A stretch of 40,821 nucleotides of DNA from NCBI GenBank assembly GCA_902599655.1, contig CACKGC010000009.1, forward strand, positions 1-40,821, given 5' to 3'. A model generated the notes under the pieces. It ran no database searches. It saw only the letters and a program-made list of their open reading frames with translations, and was not told the origin of the DNA. Of this stretch, positions 8,790 to 17,106 are shown one piece after another. The position numbers were made by a program, and so were the translations under genes. How positions within the stretch are numbered: position 1 is the first letter of the stretch; each line of letters opens with the position of its first letter. The stretch is from an uncultured Fidelibacterota bacterium (GTDB lineage Bacteria; Fidelibacterota; Marinisomatia; Marinisomatales; Marinisomataceae).

Positions 8790-9674
8790 TTACAAGTTTT
8801 CAATACTATTATAGGTTGTAATTGTTAATGAATCATCAATTTTTTTGATAATATTACTTAAAACTTTTTTTGGACCAATTTCTACAAATTCGTTTGATAA
8901 TTCGCCTAGCGATTTAATACTTTTTGACCATTGAACTGGATTATCTATTTGTTCAATTAGAGCATGTTTAATTTCTTCAATACTGCTATTTGGTCTTGCA
9001 TTAAAATTTGAAACAATGGGGGAAGATACTTCATTAAACCTTGAAATATTTATTATATCAGTTAGCTTGTTTTTTGCTTCTGACATTAGTTTGGAATGAA
9101 ATGCTCCGCTAACACTTAATGGTATTACTTTTGCACCAATAGTTTTTAGACTTTCCGATGACAAATCAATTGATTCTTCACTTCCAGAAATAACGATTTG
9201 TGAGTCAGAGTTGATATTTGCAATTTGACAATCGACTGAATCACAAATAGTTTGTATTTTATCAATTGATGCTCCAATAACAGCACTCATTTTCCCTGGA
9301 TTATTTAATTCACATTCATGCATTGCTTTAGCGCGAACATCTACAATCTGTAACCCGGTTTCAAAATCAAAGAAATTATTTGCATATAATGCACTGAATT
9401 CCCCCAAGCTATGTCCTGCTACAGCAACACATTCTTTTTGGTCTTTGATAAGATCAAAAATTATTGTGGAGTGTATAAAAATAGCTGGTTGAGCGTATTG
9501 TGTTTGTCTTAATACATTTTCTTCAGCAGAAAACATAATTTCTGATATATCGTATCCTAAAATATTATTAGATAATTCAATTCTATCTTTTGCAAGTTGG
9601 AATGTATTATAAAGATTTGAGCTCATTCCAGGTCGGTGAGAACCTTGCCCTGAAAAAATGAAACAATTCTTCAT
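8790..9674 (-). CDS. fabD: Malonyl-CoA:ACP transacylase
   Basis: Transfers malonyl from CoA to ACP to supply extender units. The 294 residues start with the family opening CFIFSGQGSHRPGM. The catalytic Ser89 sits in GHSLGE, Arg114 lies in DVRAKAM (carboxylate binding), and the catalytic His193 lies in SGAFHS. The AUG overlaps the rpmF stop by one base (TAATG on the minus strand). In many bacteria plsX and fabH lie between rpmF and fabD; neither is here. Confidence 0.95.
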   Translation of the reverse strand: MKNCFIFSGQGSHRPGMSSNLYNTFQLAKDRIELSNNILGYDISEIMFSAEENVLRQTQYAQPAIFIHSTIIFDLIKDQKECVAVAGHSLGEFSALYANNFFDFETGLQIVDVRAKAMHECELNNPGKMSAVIGASIDKIQTICDSVDCQIANINSDSQIVISGSEESIDLSSESLKTIGAKVIPLSVSGAFHSKLMSEAKNKLTDIINISRFNEVSSPIVSNFNARPNSSIEEIKHALIEQIDNPVQWSKSIKSLGELSNEFVEIGPKKVLSNIIKKIDDSLTITTYNSIENL

Positions 9675-9850
9675 TAGTTCTGATCTACAGGTTTTCCTTT
9701 ATAATAAAGAATGCCATCATGATAGTATGCATGATGAGGTAGATGTTCTACTCCTGTATTCTTACATTTTACTGTATGAACAAGAGTGGACTTATAATGA
9801 GTCCTTCTCTTTTTAGAACGTGTTTTTGACTGTCTTTTTTTTGGTAACAT
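9674..9850 (-). CDS. rpmF: 50S ribosomal protein L32
   Basis: A 58-residue basic protein of the large ribosomal subunit. It opens MLPKKRQSKTRSKKRRTHYK, the conserved L32 N-terminus. It continues with a single-cysteine CKNTGVEHLPHHAYY region and ends YYKGKPVDQN. The zinc-ribbon four-cysteine pattern found in many L32 proteins is absent; the remaining pattern resembles the Bacteroidota form. An AAGGA site lies 5-9 nt upstream of the AUG. It is the first gene of the fab unit, the classical rpmF-fab linkage. Start and frame are clear from the conserved N-terminus. Confidence 0.93.
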   Translation of the reverse strand: MLPKKRQSKTRSKKRRTHYKSTLVHTVKCKNTGVEHLPHHAYYHDGILYYKGKPVDQN

Positions 9851-9871
9851 TTTATTCCTTAACCAGGTGGC

Positions 9872-9901
9872 AATATAAACAAATTAATCTTTCTTGTGAA
9901 A
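9872..9901 (-). promoter_or_regulatory. Possible promoter for rpmF-fabD-fabG-acpP-fabF
   Basis: On the minus strand a TTTCAC hexamer (9901-9896) and a TATATT hexamer (9877-9872) are 18 bp apart, 22 bp upstream of the rpmF AUG. They sit in the 57-bp gap after the SPOR gene, the longest gap inside the minus-strand block. A fit to the general sigma70 pattern in AT-rich DNA can occur by chance. Confidence 0.35.
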
Positions 9902-9907
9902 TATTTT

Positions 9908-10282
9908 TTATAATTCAGTTTTGTCAATCCAGCAATTATATCCAAGCTCAACTTTAATATTTTCAGCTAATTTAACAGCATCATCTCTGGTGGAAAAATT
10001 TCCATATCTAACTCGATATTTATATTCTGAATTAGCATCATTTTTTTGAATGAAAGCATCAATATCTGAAGCATTTAATGCCTGAACAACCTCCATTGCT
10101 TCATCAAAAGTTTTTTTAACAGCAATTTGGATTGTATAGTAAAATTCATTATCAACATTCATTGAAGAGGTTTCAGATATTTCTTCTTTGTTTTCTTCAA
10201 TAACATAATCAAGCCAACTTTCTGTTTGTACTTGAGAAAATATTGTTGAACTAAAAAATAATATTATTACAATTCTCAACAT
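9908..10282 (-). CDS. Small exported SPOR-domain protein
   Basis: The 124 residues have an N-terminal signal peptide (hydrophobic 2-15, predicted cleavage after TIFS leaving Gln17). A short acidic linker (about 22-45) is followed by a SPOR domain (about 47-122) with the opening YYTIQIAV, a central YKYRVRYGNF strand and the closing helix. SPOR domains bind glycan strands stripped of peptide stems, usually at division sites. There is no membrane anchor, so the mature protein is probably free in the periplasm or attached only to the wall. It lies 5 nt after ndk in a metabolic operon, an unexpected place for a wall-binding protein. Function beyond peptidoglycan binding is unknown. Confidence 0.8.
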   Translation of the reverse strand: MLRIVIILFFSSTIFSQVQTESWLDYVIEENKEEISETSSMNVDNEFYYTIQIAVKKTFDEAMEVVQALNASDIDAFIQKNDANSEYKYRVRYGNFSTRDDAVKLAENIKVELGYNCWIDKTEL

Positions 10283-10287
10283 AATAT

Positions 10288-10683
10288 TTAGAAAAAGAAA
10301 TTTATTTCAATTTCTGCATTTTCATTACTATCTGAGCCGTGAGTAGCATTCATTGAAATATCCGTTCCATATTTTGCTCTTATTGTACCTGCATCAGCTT
10401 CTGCAGGATTTGTTGCACCCATCAAATTTCTCCATTCTGAAACTGCATTAGCTTTTTCAAGCTTCATGATATGAGTTTCGCTCGAAGTCATGAACTCAAC
10501 AAGTTCTTCAAAAAATGGTTTATCTTTATGTATAGAGTAAAAACCTTCAGCTTGTTCAACACTAAGATGAAGTGTTTTTTCTTCCGCGATTATAAAACCG
10601 TTATCCATTATATCTTTTCTAATTTCATCTTTAAATCCTTTTTGCATAGCGTCAGGTTTAATTAGGGCAAGTGTATTATTCAT
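10288..10683 (-). CDS. ndk: Nucleoside diphosphate kinase
   Basis: Equilibrates nucleoside triphosphate pools by passing the gamma phosphate through a phosphohistidine. The 131 residues are slightly shorter than the common 140. Lys9 (ALIKPDA), the GATNPAEADAGTIRAKYG stretch and the phosphorylated His115 in NATHGSDS are all present. The AUG overlaps the sucD stop by one base, so translation is probably coupled to succinyl-CoA synthetase, which itself makes a nucleoside triphosphate. Confidence 0.95.
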   Translation of the reverse strand: MNNTLALIKPDAMQKGFKDEIRKDIMDNGFIIAEEKTLHLSVEQAEGFYSIHKDKPFFEELVEFMTSSETHIMKLEKANAVSEWRNLMGATNPAEADAGTIRAKYGTDISMNATHGSDSNENAEIEINFFF

Positions 10684-11561
10684 TATTCCTCTATTAGTTG
10701 TAACATTGTTTCTCCGATTTCAGATACTGTTTTTGCAACTGAAACCCCACATTCTTTTAGAATTTTAATTTTAGCATCTGCTGTTTCAGATCCTTCAGAA
10801 ATAATTGCTCCAGCATGACCCATTCTTTTTCCTTTAGGAGCAGTTTGACCTGCAATAAATGATACAACAGGTTTATTAAAATTGTTTTTGATCCATTCAG
10901 CAGCTTCATTTTCCATGCTACCACCAATTTCACCAATCATTACAACACCTTTAGTTTCTTCATCATCAGCAAAATGTTTCAATATATCTATCATACTTGA
11001 TCCGATAATTGGATCTCCTCCAATTCCAACAGCGGTAGTCATTCCTAATCCAACATTAACAATTTGGTCAATTGCCTCATAAGTCAAGGTCCCTGAACGA
11101 GAAAGAATGCCAACAGAACCTTTTTTGCAAATAAAACCAGGAGTAATTCCAATTTTTGATTCTTCAGCTGTTATCAAGCCAGGACAGTTAGGACCAATAA
11201 GAGTTGAAGAGGAATTATCAAGCGCACTTTTAACTTTTTTCATATCACGAACAGGAATTCCTTCTGATATACAAACAATTAAACCAATATTTTGATTTAT
11301 TGCTTCAAGAATTGCATTTGCAGCAAATCTAGGGGGAACAAAAATTACCGTGGCATCAATTGAAAACTCTTTTTTTGCTTCTTCGATGCTATTAAAAACT
11401 GGTAAGTTGTTTTCTGTAGCAGTTTGACCGCCTTTTCCAGGAGTTACTCCACAAACAACGTTAGAACCATAGTCTAGCATTTGCTGTGCATGAAATAGTC
11501 CTTCAGATCCAGTAATTCCTTGAACTAGAATAGAAGTTTTTTTATTTAATAGTATTGACAT
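10683..11561 (-). CDS. sucD: Succinyl-CoA synthetase, alpha subunit
   Basis: CoA-binding and phosphohistidine-carrying subunit of the TCA enzyme that converts succinyl-CoA to succinate with NTP formation. The 292 residues are family-typical. The N-terminal CoA-binding Rossmann domain contains QGITGSEG; GPNCPGLI is near 123-130; the phosphorylated His249 lies in RMGHAGAI. It overlaps sucC upstream and ndk downstream by one base each. Confidence 0.96.
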   Translation of the reverse strand: MSILLNKKTSILVQGITGSEGLFHAQQMLDYGSNVVCGVTPGKGGQTATENNLPVFNSIEEAKKEFSIDATVIFVPPRFAANAILEAINQNIGLIVCISEGIPVRDMKKVKSALDNSSSTLIGPNCPGLITAEESKIGITPGFICKKGSVGILSRSGTLTYEAIDQIVNVGLGMTTAVGIGGDPIIGSSMIDILKHFADDEETKGVVMIGEIGGSMENEAAEWIKNNFNKPVVSFIAGQTAPKGKRMGHAGAIISEGSETADAKIKILKECGVSVAKTVSEIGETMLQLIEE

Positions 11562-12727
11562 TATGATACCAATCCAACTGCTTTTTTAGCAGCTTCATCT
11601 ATTGTTTCAGCGCTTATAAGCTCTATATCTGATTCATCTAAAATTTGTTTTGCCAGTTTTGCATTAGTCCCTTGGAGTCTAACGACAACACCAACATTTA
11701 AATTTAATTCTTTAACAGCTTGAATGACTCCATTAGCTACTCTGTCACATCTAACGATACCACCAAAAATATTAATCAAAACTGATTTTACATTAGGATC
11801 AGAGAGAATAATTTTAAAACCATTCTTAATAGTATCAACATTAGCCGCACCTCCAACATCTAAAAAATTAGCTGGTTCACCGCCATGATGTTTTACTATG
11901 TCCATTGTTGCCATAGCTAGGCCAGCTCCATTAACCATACAGCCAACATTTCCATCAAGCTTAATATAATTTAATCCATATTCTGAAGCCTTAAGCTCTA
12001 AAGGGTCTTCCTCTGAAGTATCATGAAATTTTGCAATTTTTTCTTGTCTAAATAATGCATTTGAATCAATATCAACTTTCGCATCTAGTGCAATAATTTT
12101 TTGGTCTTCAGTGATTACAAGAGGATTAATTTCTAGTAAGTTGCAATCTGAATTCGAATAGCAATTATAAATATTCGTAAAAATCTCAAAAGCATCATTA
12201 AATGAATTTAGACTTAATGCATCAATAATTGTATTTACTGCATTTTCAAGAGGGTGGGTGTCATTATTTACCCAAGCCTTAACAATTTTTTTAGGAGTTT
12301 TCTCTGCTACTTCTTCAATATCAACTCCACCTTCTGTTGATACAATGAAGACATCAGCATTTTTTGCTCGGTCAAACATTAATGCAAAATAAAACTCTTT
12401 TTCAATATCTAGTGCTTCTGTAATTAATATTTGATTTACAAGTTTACCTTCTTCACCAGTTTGATGAGTTATTAAATTCATGCCAAGAATTTCATTAGCA
12501 GATTCAATAGCTGATTCTGTCGATGGACAGAATTTGACTCCACCACCTTTTCCACGACCACCAGCATGAATTTGCGCTTTAACTACAACAGCATCTGAGT
12601 TGAATTCATTTTGAACTTTCTCTATTGTTTTTTCAATTTCATTAGAAGAATAAACAATATGGCCTCTTTGAATTGGCACATTGTAATCAGACAAAAGTTC
12701 TTTAGCTTGGAATTCGTGAATTTTCAT
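11561..12727 (-). CDS. sucC: Succinyl-CoA synthetase, beta subunit
   Basis: ATP-grasp subunit that binds the nucleotide and completes the alpha/beta enzyme. The 388 residues match the family. It opens MKIHEFQAKELL; KAQIHAGGRGKGGGVK (about 50-65) is the nucleotide-binding loop; LEINPLV and ALDAKVDID carry metal ligands; and the C-terminal GGIVRCD segment is the CoA-ligase-type domain. Its start abuts the pruA stop. Nucleotide preference (ATP or GTP) cannot be told by eye. Confidence 0.96.
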   Translation of the reverse strand: MKIHEFQAKELLSDYNVPIQRGHIVYSSNEIEKTIEKVQNEFNSDAVVVKAQIHAGGRGKGGGVKFCPSTESAIESANEILGMNLITHQTGEEGKLVNQILITEALDIEKEFYFALMFDRAKNADVFIVSTEGGVDIEEVAEKTPKKIVKAWVNNDTHPLENAVNTIIDALSLNSFNDAFEIFTNIYNCYSNSDCNLLEINPLVITEDQKIIALDAKVDIDSNALFRQEKIAKFHDTSEEDPLELKASEYGLNYIKLDGNVGCMVNGAGLAMATMDIVKHHGGEPANFLDVGGAANVDTIKNGFKIILSDPNVKSVLINIFGGIVRCDRVANGVIQAVKELNLNVGVVVRLQGTNAKLAKQILDESDIELISAETIDEAAKKAVGLVS

Positions 12728-14350
12728 CTATTCTTCATCCATGAATGGATATCTGTAGTTATGAGGAGGTTCAAATGTTTCTTTAATTGTTCTTGGGGAT
12801 GTCCATCTTAACAAGTTAAGCATAGAGCCACCTTTATCATTTGTACCAGATGCTCTGCTTCCTCCAAATGGCTGTTGTCCTACAACAGCACCTGTAGGTT
12901 TGTCATTAATATAGAAATTTCCGGCTGAAAATCTTAATTTAGATCTTACTTCTTCAACGATGTCCCTATCTTCTGAAAACACACAACCTGTAAGAGCATA
13001 TGGAGATGTATTATCAATTAATTCTAATGTTTCATTCCAATTTTCGTTTTCATACACAAAAATGGTAAGTACTGGACCAAATATTTCTTCCTCAAGAGTT
13101 TTGAAGTGTGGATCAGTGGTTACAATGACCGTTGGTTCTACAAAATAACCCTTAGATTTATCATATCCGCCTCCGCAAATAACTTCACAATCATTACTTT
13201 CTTTAGCATAATCTAAGTATGAGGCAATTTTATCAAAGGCTGTTTCATCAATTACAGCATTAACAAAATTCTTAAAATCTTCAGGTGGTCCAACATCTAT
13301 TGTTTTGATTTCATTCAATAGTTTTTCTTGTATCTCGTTCCATTTTGATTTTGGCAGATACGCTCTTGACATCGCAGAACATTTTTGTCCTTGATATTCA
13401 AAAGCTCCTCGAACCATTGCTGTTACTAGACCCTTTATATCAGCTGATTCATGTGCTATACAAAAATCTTTACCACCTGTCTCACCAACAATTTTTGGAT
13501 AATTTCTGTAAGTATCTAAGTTATCAGACACTTTTTTCCAAAGATGTTTAAAAGTTTTCGTAGATCCAGTGAAATGTACTCCAGCTAATTCTTTATGACC
13601 TAATACTTGATCACCTATGCTTGGTCCGTCACCTGGAATAAAATTAATAACTCCGTCTGGAAGACCCGCTTCTTTATATAGTTCCATGATGTAGTAAGCT
13701 GAATAAACAGCGCTAGGTGCTGGTTTCCAAAGGACCGTATTTCCGACAATAGCAGGAGAGATGGCCAAATTACCTCCAATACTAAAGAAATTAAATGGAG
13801 CAATAGCAAAAACAAAACCTTCCAGTGGTCTGAATTCCAATTCATTTTTCATTCCGTCAGGAGATATAGGAGTAAAAGAGTTTTGCATTGTATATGCAAA
13901 TTCGATATTAAAGTTTAAAAAATCGATTAATTCACATGATGCATCAACTTCAGCTTGAAAAACACTTTTACCAATATCTAGCATTGCTGCAGCATTAATC
14001 TTATACCTATATGGACCTGCAATTAAGTCTGCAACTTTTTTAAAAATTTTTGCTCTTTCTTCTAAAGATGTATTTGACCATGTTTTCCAAGCTTCTAATG
14101 AAGAATCAATAGCCATTTGAATTTCTTCAGGACCTGCTTCATGATAATGACCTAGAATATGTCCATGATCTTGAGGTTTTGTACATGGTTTTGTATTACC
14201 TGTTCTTATCTCTTTTCCATTAATGATAATAGGAATATCTTTTTGCCTGCTTGATTGTCTTTCAATTTCTTCTAAAAGTAATTTTCTATGCTCTGAACCT
14301 GGCTCAAAATCTATAATTGGTTCGTTGATTGCTTTAAAATTTTTGTCCAT
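12728..14350 (-). CDS. pruA: L-glutamate gamma-semialdehyde (1-pyrroline-5-carboxylate) dehydrogenase
   Basis: NAD-dependent oxidation of glutamate semialdehyde to glutamate, the second step of proline catabolism. The 540 residues form a single aldehyde dehydrogenase domain of the free-standing type also found in mitochondria (ALDH4A1-like), not the PutA fusion. The catalytic Cys324 lies in YQGQKCSA and the general base Glu290 in GETGGKD; FTGSTKTF is the cofactor loop; the C-terminus has VVGQQPFGGSRASGTNDKGG. No proline dehydrogenase gene is seen nearby. It sits between dusB and sucC and could feed glutamate carbon to the TCA cycle. Confidence 0.93.
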   Translation of the reverse strand: MDKNFKAINEPIIDFEPGSEHRKLLLEEIERQSSRQKDIPIIINGKEIRTGNTKPCTKPQDHGHILGHYHEAGPEEIQMAIDSSLEAWKTWSNTSLEERAKIFKKVADLIAGPYRYKINAAAMLDIGKSVFQAEVDASCELIDFLNFNIEFAYTMQNSFTPISPDGMKNELEFRPLEGFVFAIAPFNFFSIGGNLAISPAIVGNTVLWKPAPSAVYSAYYIMELYKEAGLPDGVINFIPGDGPSIGDQVLGHKELAGVHFTGSTKTFKHLWKKVSDNLDTYRNYPKIVGETGGKDFCIAHESADIKGLVTAMVRGAFEYQGQKCSAMSRAYLPKSKWNEIQEKLLNEIKTIDVGPPEDFKNFVNAVIDETAFDKIASYLDYAKESNDCEVICGGGYDKSKGYFVEPTVIVTTDPHFKTLEEEIFGPVLTIFVYENENWNETLELIDNTSPYALTGCVFSEDRDIVEEVRSKLRFSAGNFYINDKPTGAVVGQQPFGGSRASGTNDKGGSMLNLLRWTSPRTIKETFEPPHNYRYPFMDEE

Positions 14351-14367
14351 AATTTATCCTTTGTTTT

Positions 14368-15348
14368 TTAGTGCCTAATATTAGACAAAATATCTTTCAT
14401 TTCAGAATAATTCTTTGCCAAAACGAATTTTTTTCGAAAAGAAGATGCACCTTTGAATCCTTTAAAGTACCAAGCAAAATGCTTCTTCATATTGTTGGCA
14501 CCTACGATTTCTCCATGAATTTGAACAAGAAGCTCTAAATGCTTTTTACATATTTCTAATCTCTCTTCAATACTTATATCTTCAAAATCTTCATTAAGCA
14601 TATATTTTCTTACTTCAGCAAAAAACCATGGATTTCCTAAAGCGGCTCTGCCAATCATAATGCCATCGCAGTTTGTATGGCTAAACATTTCATTTATATC
14701 ATCAATATTTTTTACATCTCCATTACCTATGACAGGAATACTTACATTTTCTTTTAATTCTTTTATTAAATCCCAATTTGCATTTCCTTTATACATTTGA
14801 ACAGTTGTTCTAGGATGAAGAGTAATTGCTTTAACTCCAACTTTTTCCAGATTTATACCAGCTTGAGTACTTACAATATTTTCTGAATTCCAACCTGCTC
14901 TCATTTTCACTGTAACAGGTATTTTGTCTACCGCTTTAACCACAGCTTCTGTGATATCTTCCATTAAACATAAATCTTTTAAAGCAGCAGATCCAGCACC
15001 TTTTTTTGTCACTTTTGGTACGGGACATCCATAATTTATATCAATTAAGTCTGGTTTAAATTTTTCATAGACTAATTTAGCAGCATTTTCCATTACTTCT
15101 GGTGTGTCGCCAAAAATTTGAATGCCTATTGGCCTTTCAAATTCAGAAAATTTGATCATATTCAATGTTTTTTCATTTTTCCTAATGATACCATGAGCTG
15201 AAACAAATTCTGAGTACACTACTCCAGCTCCAAATTCTTTTGCGATCACTCTAAATGCATAGTCCGTAACACCTGCCATAGGTGCAAGAAAAAATGGGAA
15301 ATCAAGTTTTAGGTTTCCAATTTGAATTTTTTTATTTATATCAAACAT
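14368..15348 (-). CDS. dusB: tRNA-dihydrouridine synthase, DusB-like
   Basis: FMN enzyme that reduces uridine in the tRNA D-loop. The 326 residues form a TIM barrel with PMAGVTDYAFR near 23-33, the catalytic Cys108 in NYGCPVPKV, KMRAGW and GNGDVKN (FMN phosphate), followed by a helical C-terminal domain from about 245. First gene of the long minus-strand block, reading away from rpmB. The Dus class (B versus A or C) is judged from the CPVPKV motif and overall length and is moderately certain. Confidence 0.88.
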   Translation of the reverse strand: MFDINKKIQIGNLKLDFPFFLAPMAGVTDYAFRVIAKEFGAGVVYSEFVSAHGIIRKNEKTLNMIKFSEFERPIGIQIFGDTPEVMENAAKLVYEKFKPDLIDINYGCPVPKVTKKGAGSAALKDLCLMEDITEAVVKAVDKIPVTVKMRAGWNSENIVSTQAGINLEKVGVKAITLHPRTTVQMYKGNANWDLIKELKENVSIPVIGNGDVKNIDDINEMFSHTNCDGIMIGRAALGNPWFFAEVRKYMLNEDFEDISIEERLEICKKHLELLVQIHGEIVGANNMKKHFAWYFKGFKGASSFRKKFVLAKNYSEMKDILSNIRH

Positions 15349-15427
15349 ATAGTTTTTGTTTGTTCACTACGATTATTGGTTTAAATTTCCCCAGTTTGAT
15401 TTGAACTTAAACATAAAAGGTTAAAAT
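15349..15427. promoter_or_regulatory. Divergent promoter region between dusB and rpmB
   Basis: This 79-bp gap separates divergently transcribed dusB and rpmB and should hold promoters for both the 10-gene minus-strand block and rpmB. It is very AT-rich with a CCCC run near 15392. I could not pick out a single convincing -35/-10 pair on either strand. An AAAAGG ribosome site for rpmB lies at about 15415-15420. Confidence 0.45.
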
Positions 15428-15664
15428 ATGTCAAGAGTTTGTGAAGTAACAGGTAAAAAAGTGATGTATGGCAATAATGTAAGTCATGCTCACAATAAAA
15501 CTAGAAGAAGGTTTGATATAAATCTTCAGAAAAAGACTTTTTGGGTGGAAACACTTAATAAGAAAGTTACACTCAAAGTATCTGCTAAAGGTTTAAAAAT
15601 TATTGATAAGAAAGGTATTGATTCAGTAATTAAAGATTTAATGGCAGAAGGCAGAAAATTTTAA
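15428..15664 (+). CDS. rpmB: 50S ribosomal protein L28
   Basis: Large-subunit ribosomal protein. The 78 residues open [24 protein letters not shown], the conserved L28 N-terminus, followed by the basic [10 protein letters not shown] segment and a [14 protein letters not shown] beta region. Only one cysteine is present, so it is not a zinc-binding form. The gene stands alone; the frequent partner rpmG is not next to it. Its last 4 bases overlap the end of the convergent gatB. Confidence 0.95.
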   Translation: MSRVCEVTGKKVMYGNNVSHAHNKTRRRFDINLQKKTFWVETLNKKVTLKVSAKGLKIIDKKGIDSVIKDLMAEGRKF

Positions 15665-17106
15665 TCTTTTAATTTCTTGCTTAATTCAGCAATAATAACT
15701 TCGTGACTTACTTTTCCCTTAGTTTCTTTATTGACTTGACCAATAAAAAAACCGATTAATTTTTCTTCACCGTTCTTATATCTTAATACTTCATTTTGAC
15801 AGTTAGAAAGCACATTGTCAATAATTTCTGTTATATTTATATCCGAAGAATCGAAATCACCGCTTTTTAAAATTTCACTGATATTTTTACCGGTTTCAAA
15901 TAATGCTCTCAAAACCTCTTTACCTGAATTTTGGGTAATTTTATTTTGTTTTATTTCATCAATTAATATTTTTAAATCTTTTGCTTTAACTTTAGATGAA
16001 TCAAATGCTGTATTTATCTCATTAAAAAGCCTAAATAGTTCTGTGGAAACCCAAGTGCTAGCTTTTTTGGGCGAAACATCTAAACTAACAACTTCTTCAA
16101 AGTATTTTGCAATATCTTTTGAAGATGAAAGAATCATGCACTCATTTAAAGATAAATTATATTCGTTCATCCATTTTTTTTCATAATCAAAAGGAAGTAT
16201 AGGGACTAACGATTTAATGTCTTCAATAAATGACTTTTCTAAACTTACTGGCGGTAAATCTGGATCTGGAAAGTATCTATAATCATCAGCGTTTTCTTTA
16301 ATTCTCATTATCTCGGCAACGTTTTTATCATTATTCCAAGTTAAAGTAGCTTGTTGAACTTCTTTCCCATCGTTCAAAATCTTGTTTTGACGAATGATTT
16401 CAGATTCAATTGCCTTTTGAACGTTTCTAAAAGAGTTGATATTTTTGATTTCTGTTTTTACTCCAAATTTCCCACTACCTTTTTTTGATAGAGAGATATT
16501 AGCATCACATCTGAGTTTTCCTTTTTCCATTTCTGCATTTGAAATATTTATATAATTAACTATTTGTTTAATACGTTGCATAAAAATCTTGGCTTGTTCA
16601 GGATGAACTATTACAGGTTCTGTTACAATCTCAATTAATGCTGCTCCACTTCTGTTGTAATCTACATTACTTTTTTTGCTGTCATTATTATGAAAAGATT
16701 TTCCAGCATCTTCCTCTAAATGTGCTCTTGTTAAATCAATCTTAAACTCTTTTTCATTCCACCAAATTGGAACCGAACCTCCTGAAATAATTGGTTGATC
16801 AAACTGGGATATTTGATACCCTTTAGGTAGATCAGGATAAAAGTAATGTTTTCTAGCAAACGTAAAGTTTTTACTTATTTTTCCGTTTACCGCTTTTCCA
16901 AACATTATCGCCGACTCAATTGCCGATTGATTTACATTTGGAAGAGCTCCTGGAAGCCCCAATGAGGTTGGGCAGGTTAAACTATTTGGTGAGTTATCAT
17001 ATTCATATTGGCAATTGCTGAACATTTTGGAATTACAATCTAATTGGACATGTATTTCTAGACCAATTATAAAATCCCAATTTTTATTTATATCATTTAT
17101 GTTCAA
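15661..17106 (-). CDS. gatB: Asp-tRNA(Asn)/Glu-tRNA(Gln) amidotransferase subunit B
   Basis: tRNA-binding and kinase subunit of GatCAB, which converts mischarged Glu-tRNA(Gln) or Asp-tRNA(Asn) to the amide form. The 481 residues show the catalytic GatB domain ([10 protein letters not shown] near 13, [10 protein letters not shown] near 50, [19 protein letters not shown] near 83-101, and LRCDANISL), then the helical and YqeY-like tail domain from about 330. Its AUG overlaps the acn stop (ATGA). gatA and gatC are not in the window, so they must be elsewhere. Confidence 0.95.
   Translation of the reverse strand: MNINDINKNWDFIIGLEIHVQLDCNSKMFSNCQYEYDNSPNSLTCPTSLGLPGALPNVNQSAIESAIMFGKAVNGKISKNFTFARKHYFYPDLPKGYQISQFDQPIISGGSVPIWWNEKEFKIDLTRAHLEEDAGKSFHNNDSKKSNVDYNRSGAALIEIVTEPVIVHPEQAKIFMQRIKQIVNYINISNAEMEKGKLRCDANISLSKKGSGKFGVKTEIKNINSFRNVQKAIESEIIRQNKILNDGKEVQQATLTWNNDKNVAEIMRIKENADDYRYFPDPDLPPVSLEKSFIEDIKSLVPILPFDYEKKWMNEYNLSLNECMILSSSKDIAKYFEEVVSLDVSPKKASTWVSTELFRLFNEINTAFDSSKVKAKDLKILIDEIKQNKITQNSGKEVLRALFETGKNISEILKSGDFDSSDINITEIIDNVLSNCQNEVLRYKNGEEKLIGFFIGQVNKETKGKVSHEVIIAELSKKLKD

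Noticed and set aside
15815-16186. 123-codon open frame antisense to gatB
   Set aside because: It lies wholly within gatB, whose motifs are intact, and shows no family features; a shadow of AT-rich codon use.
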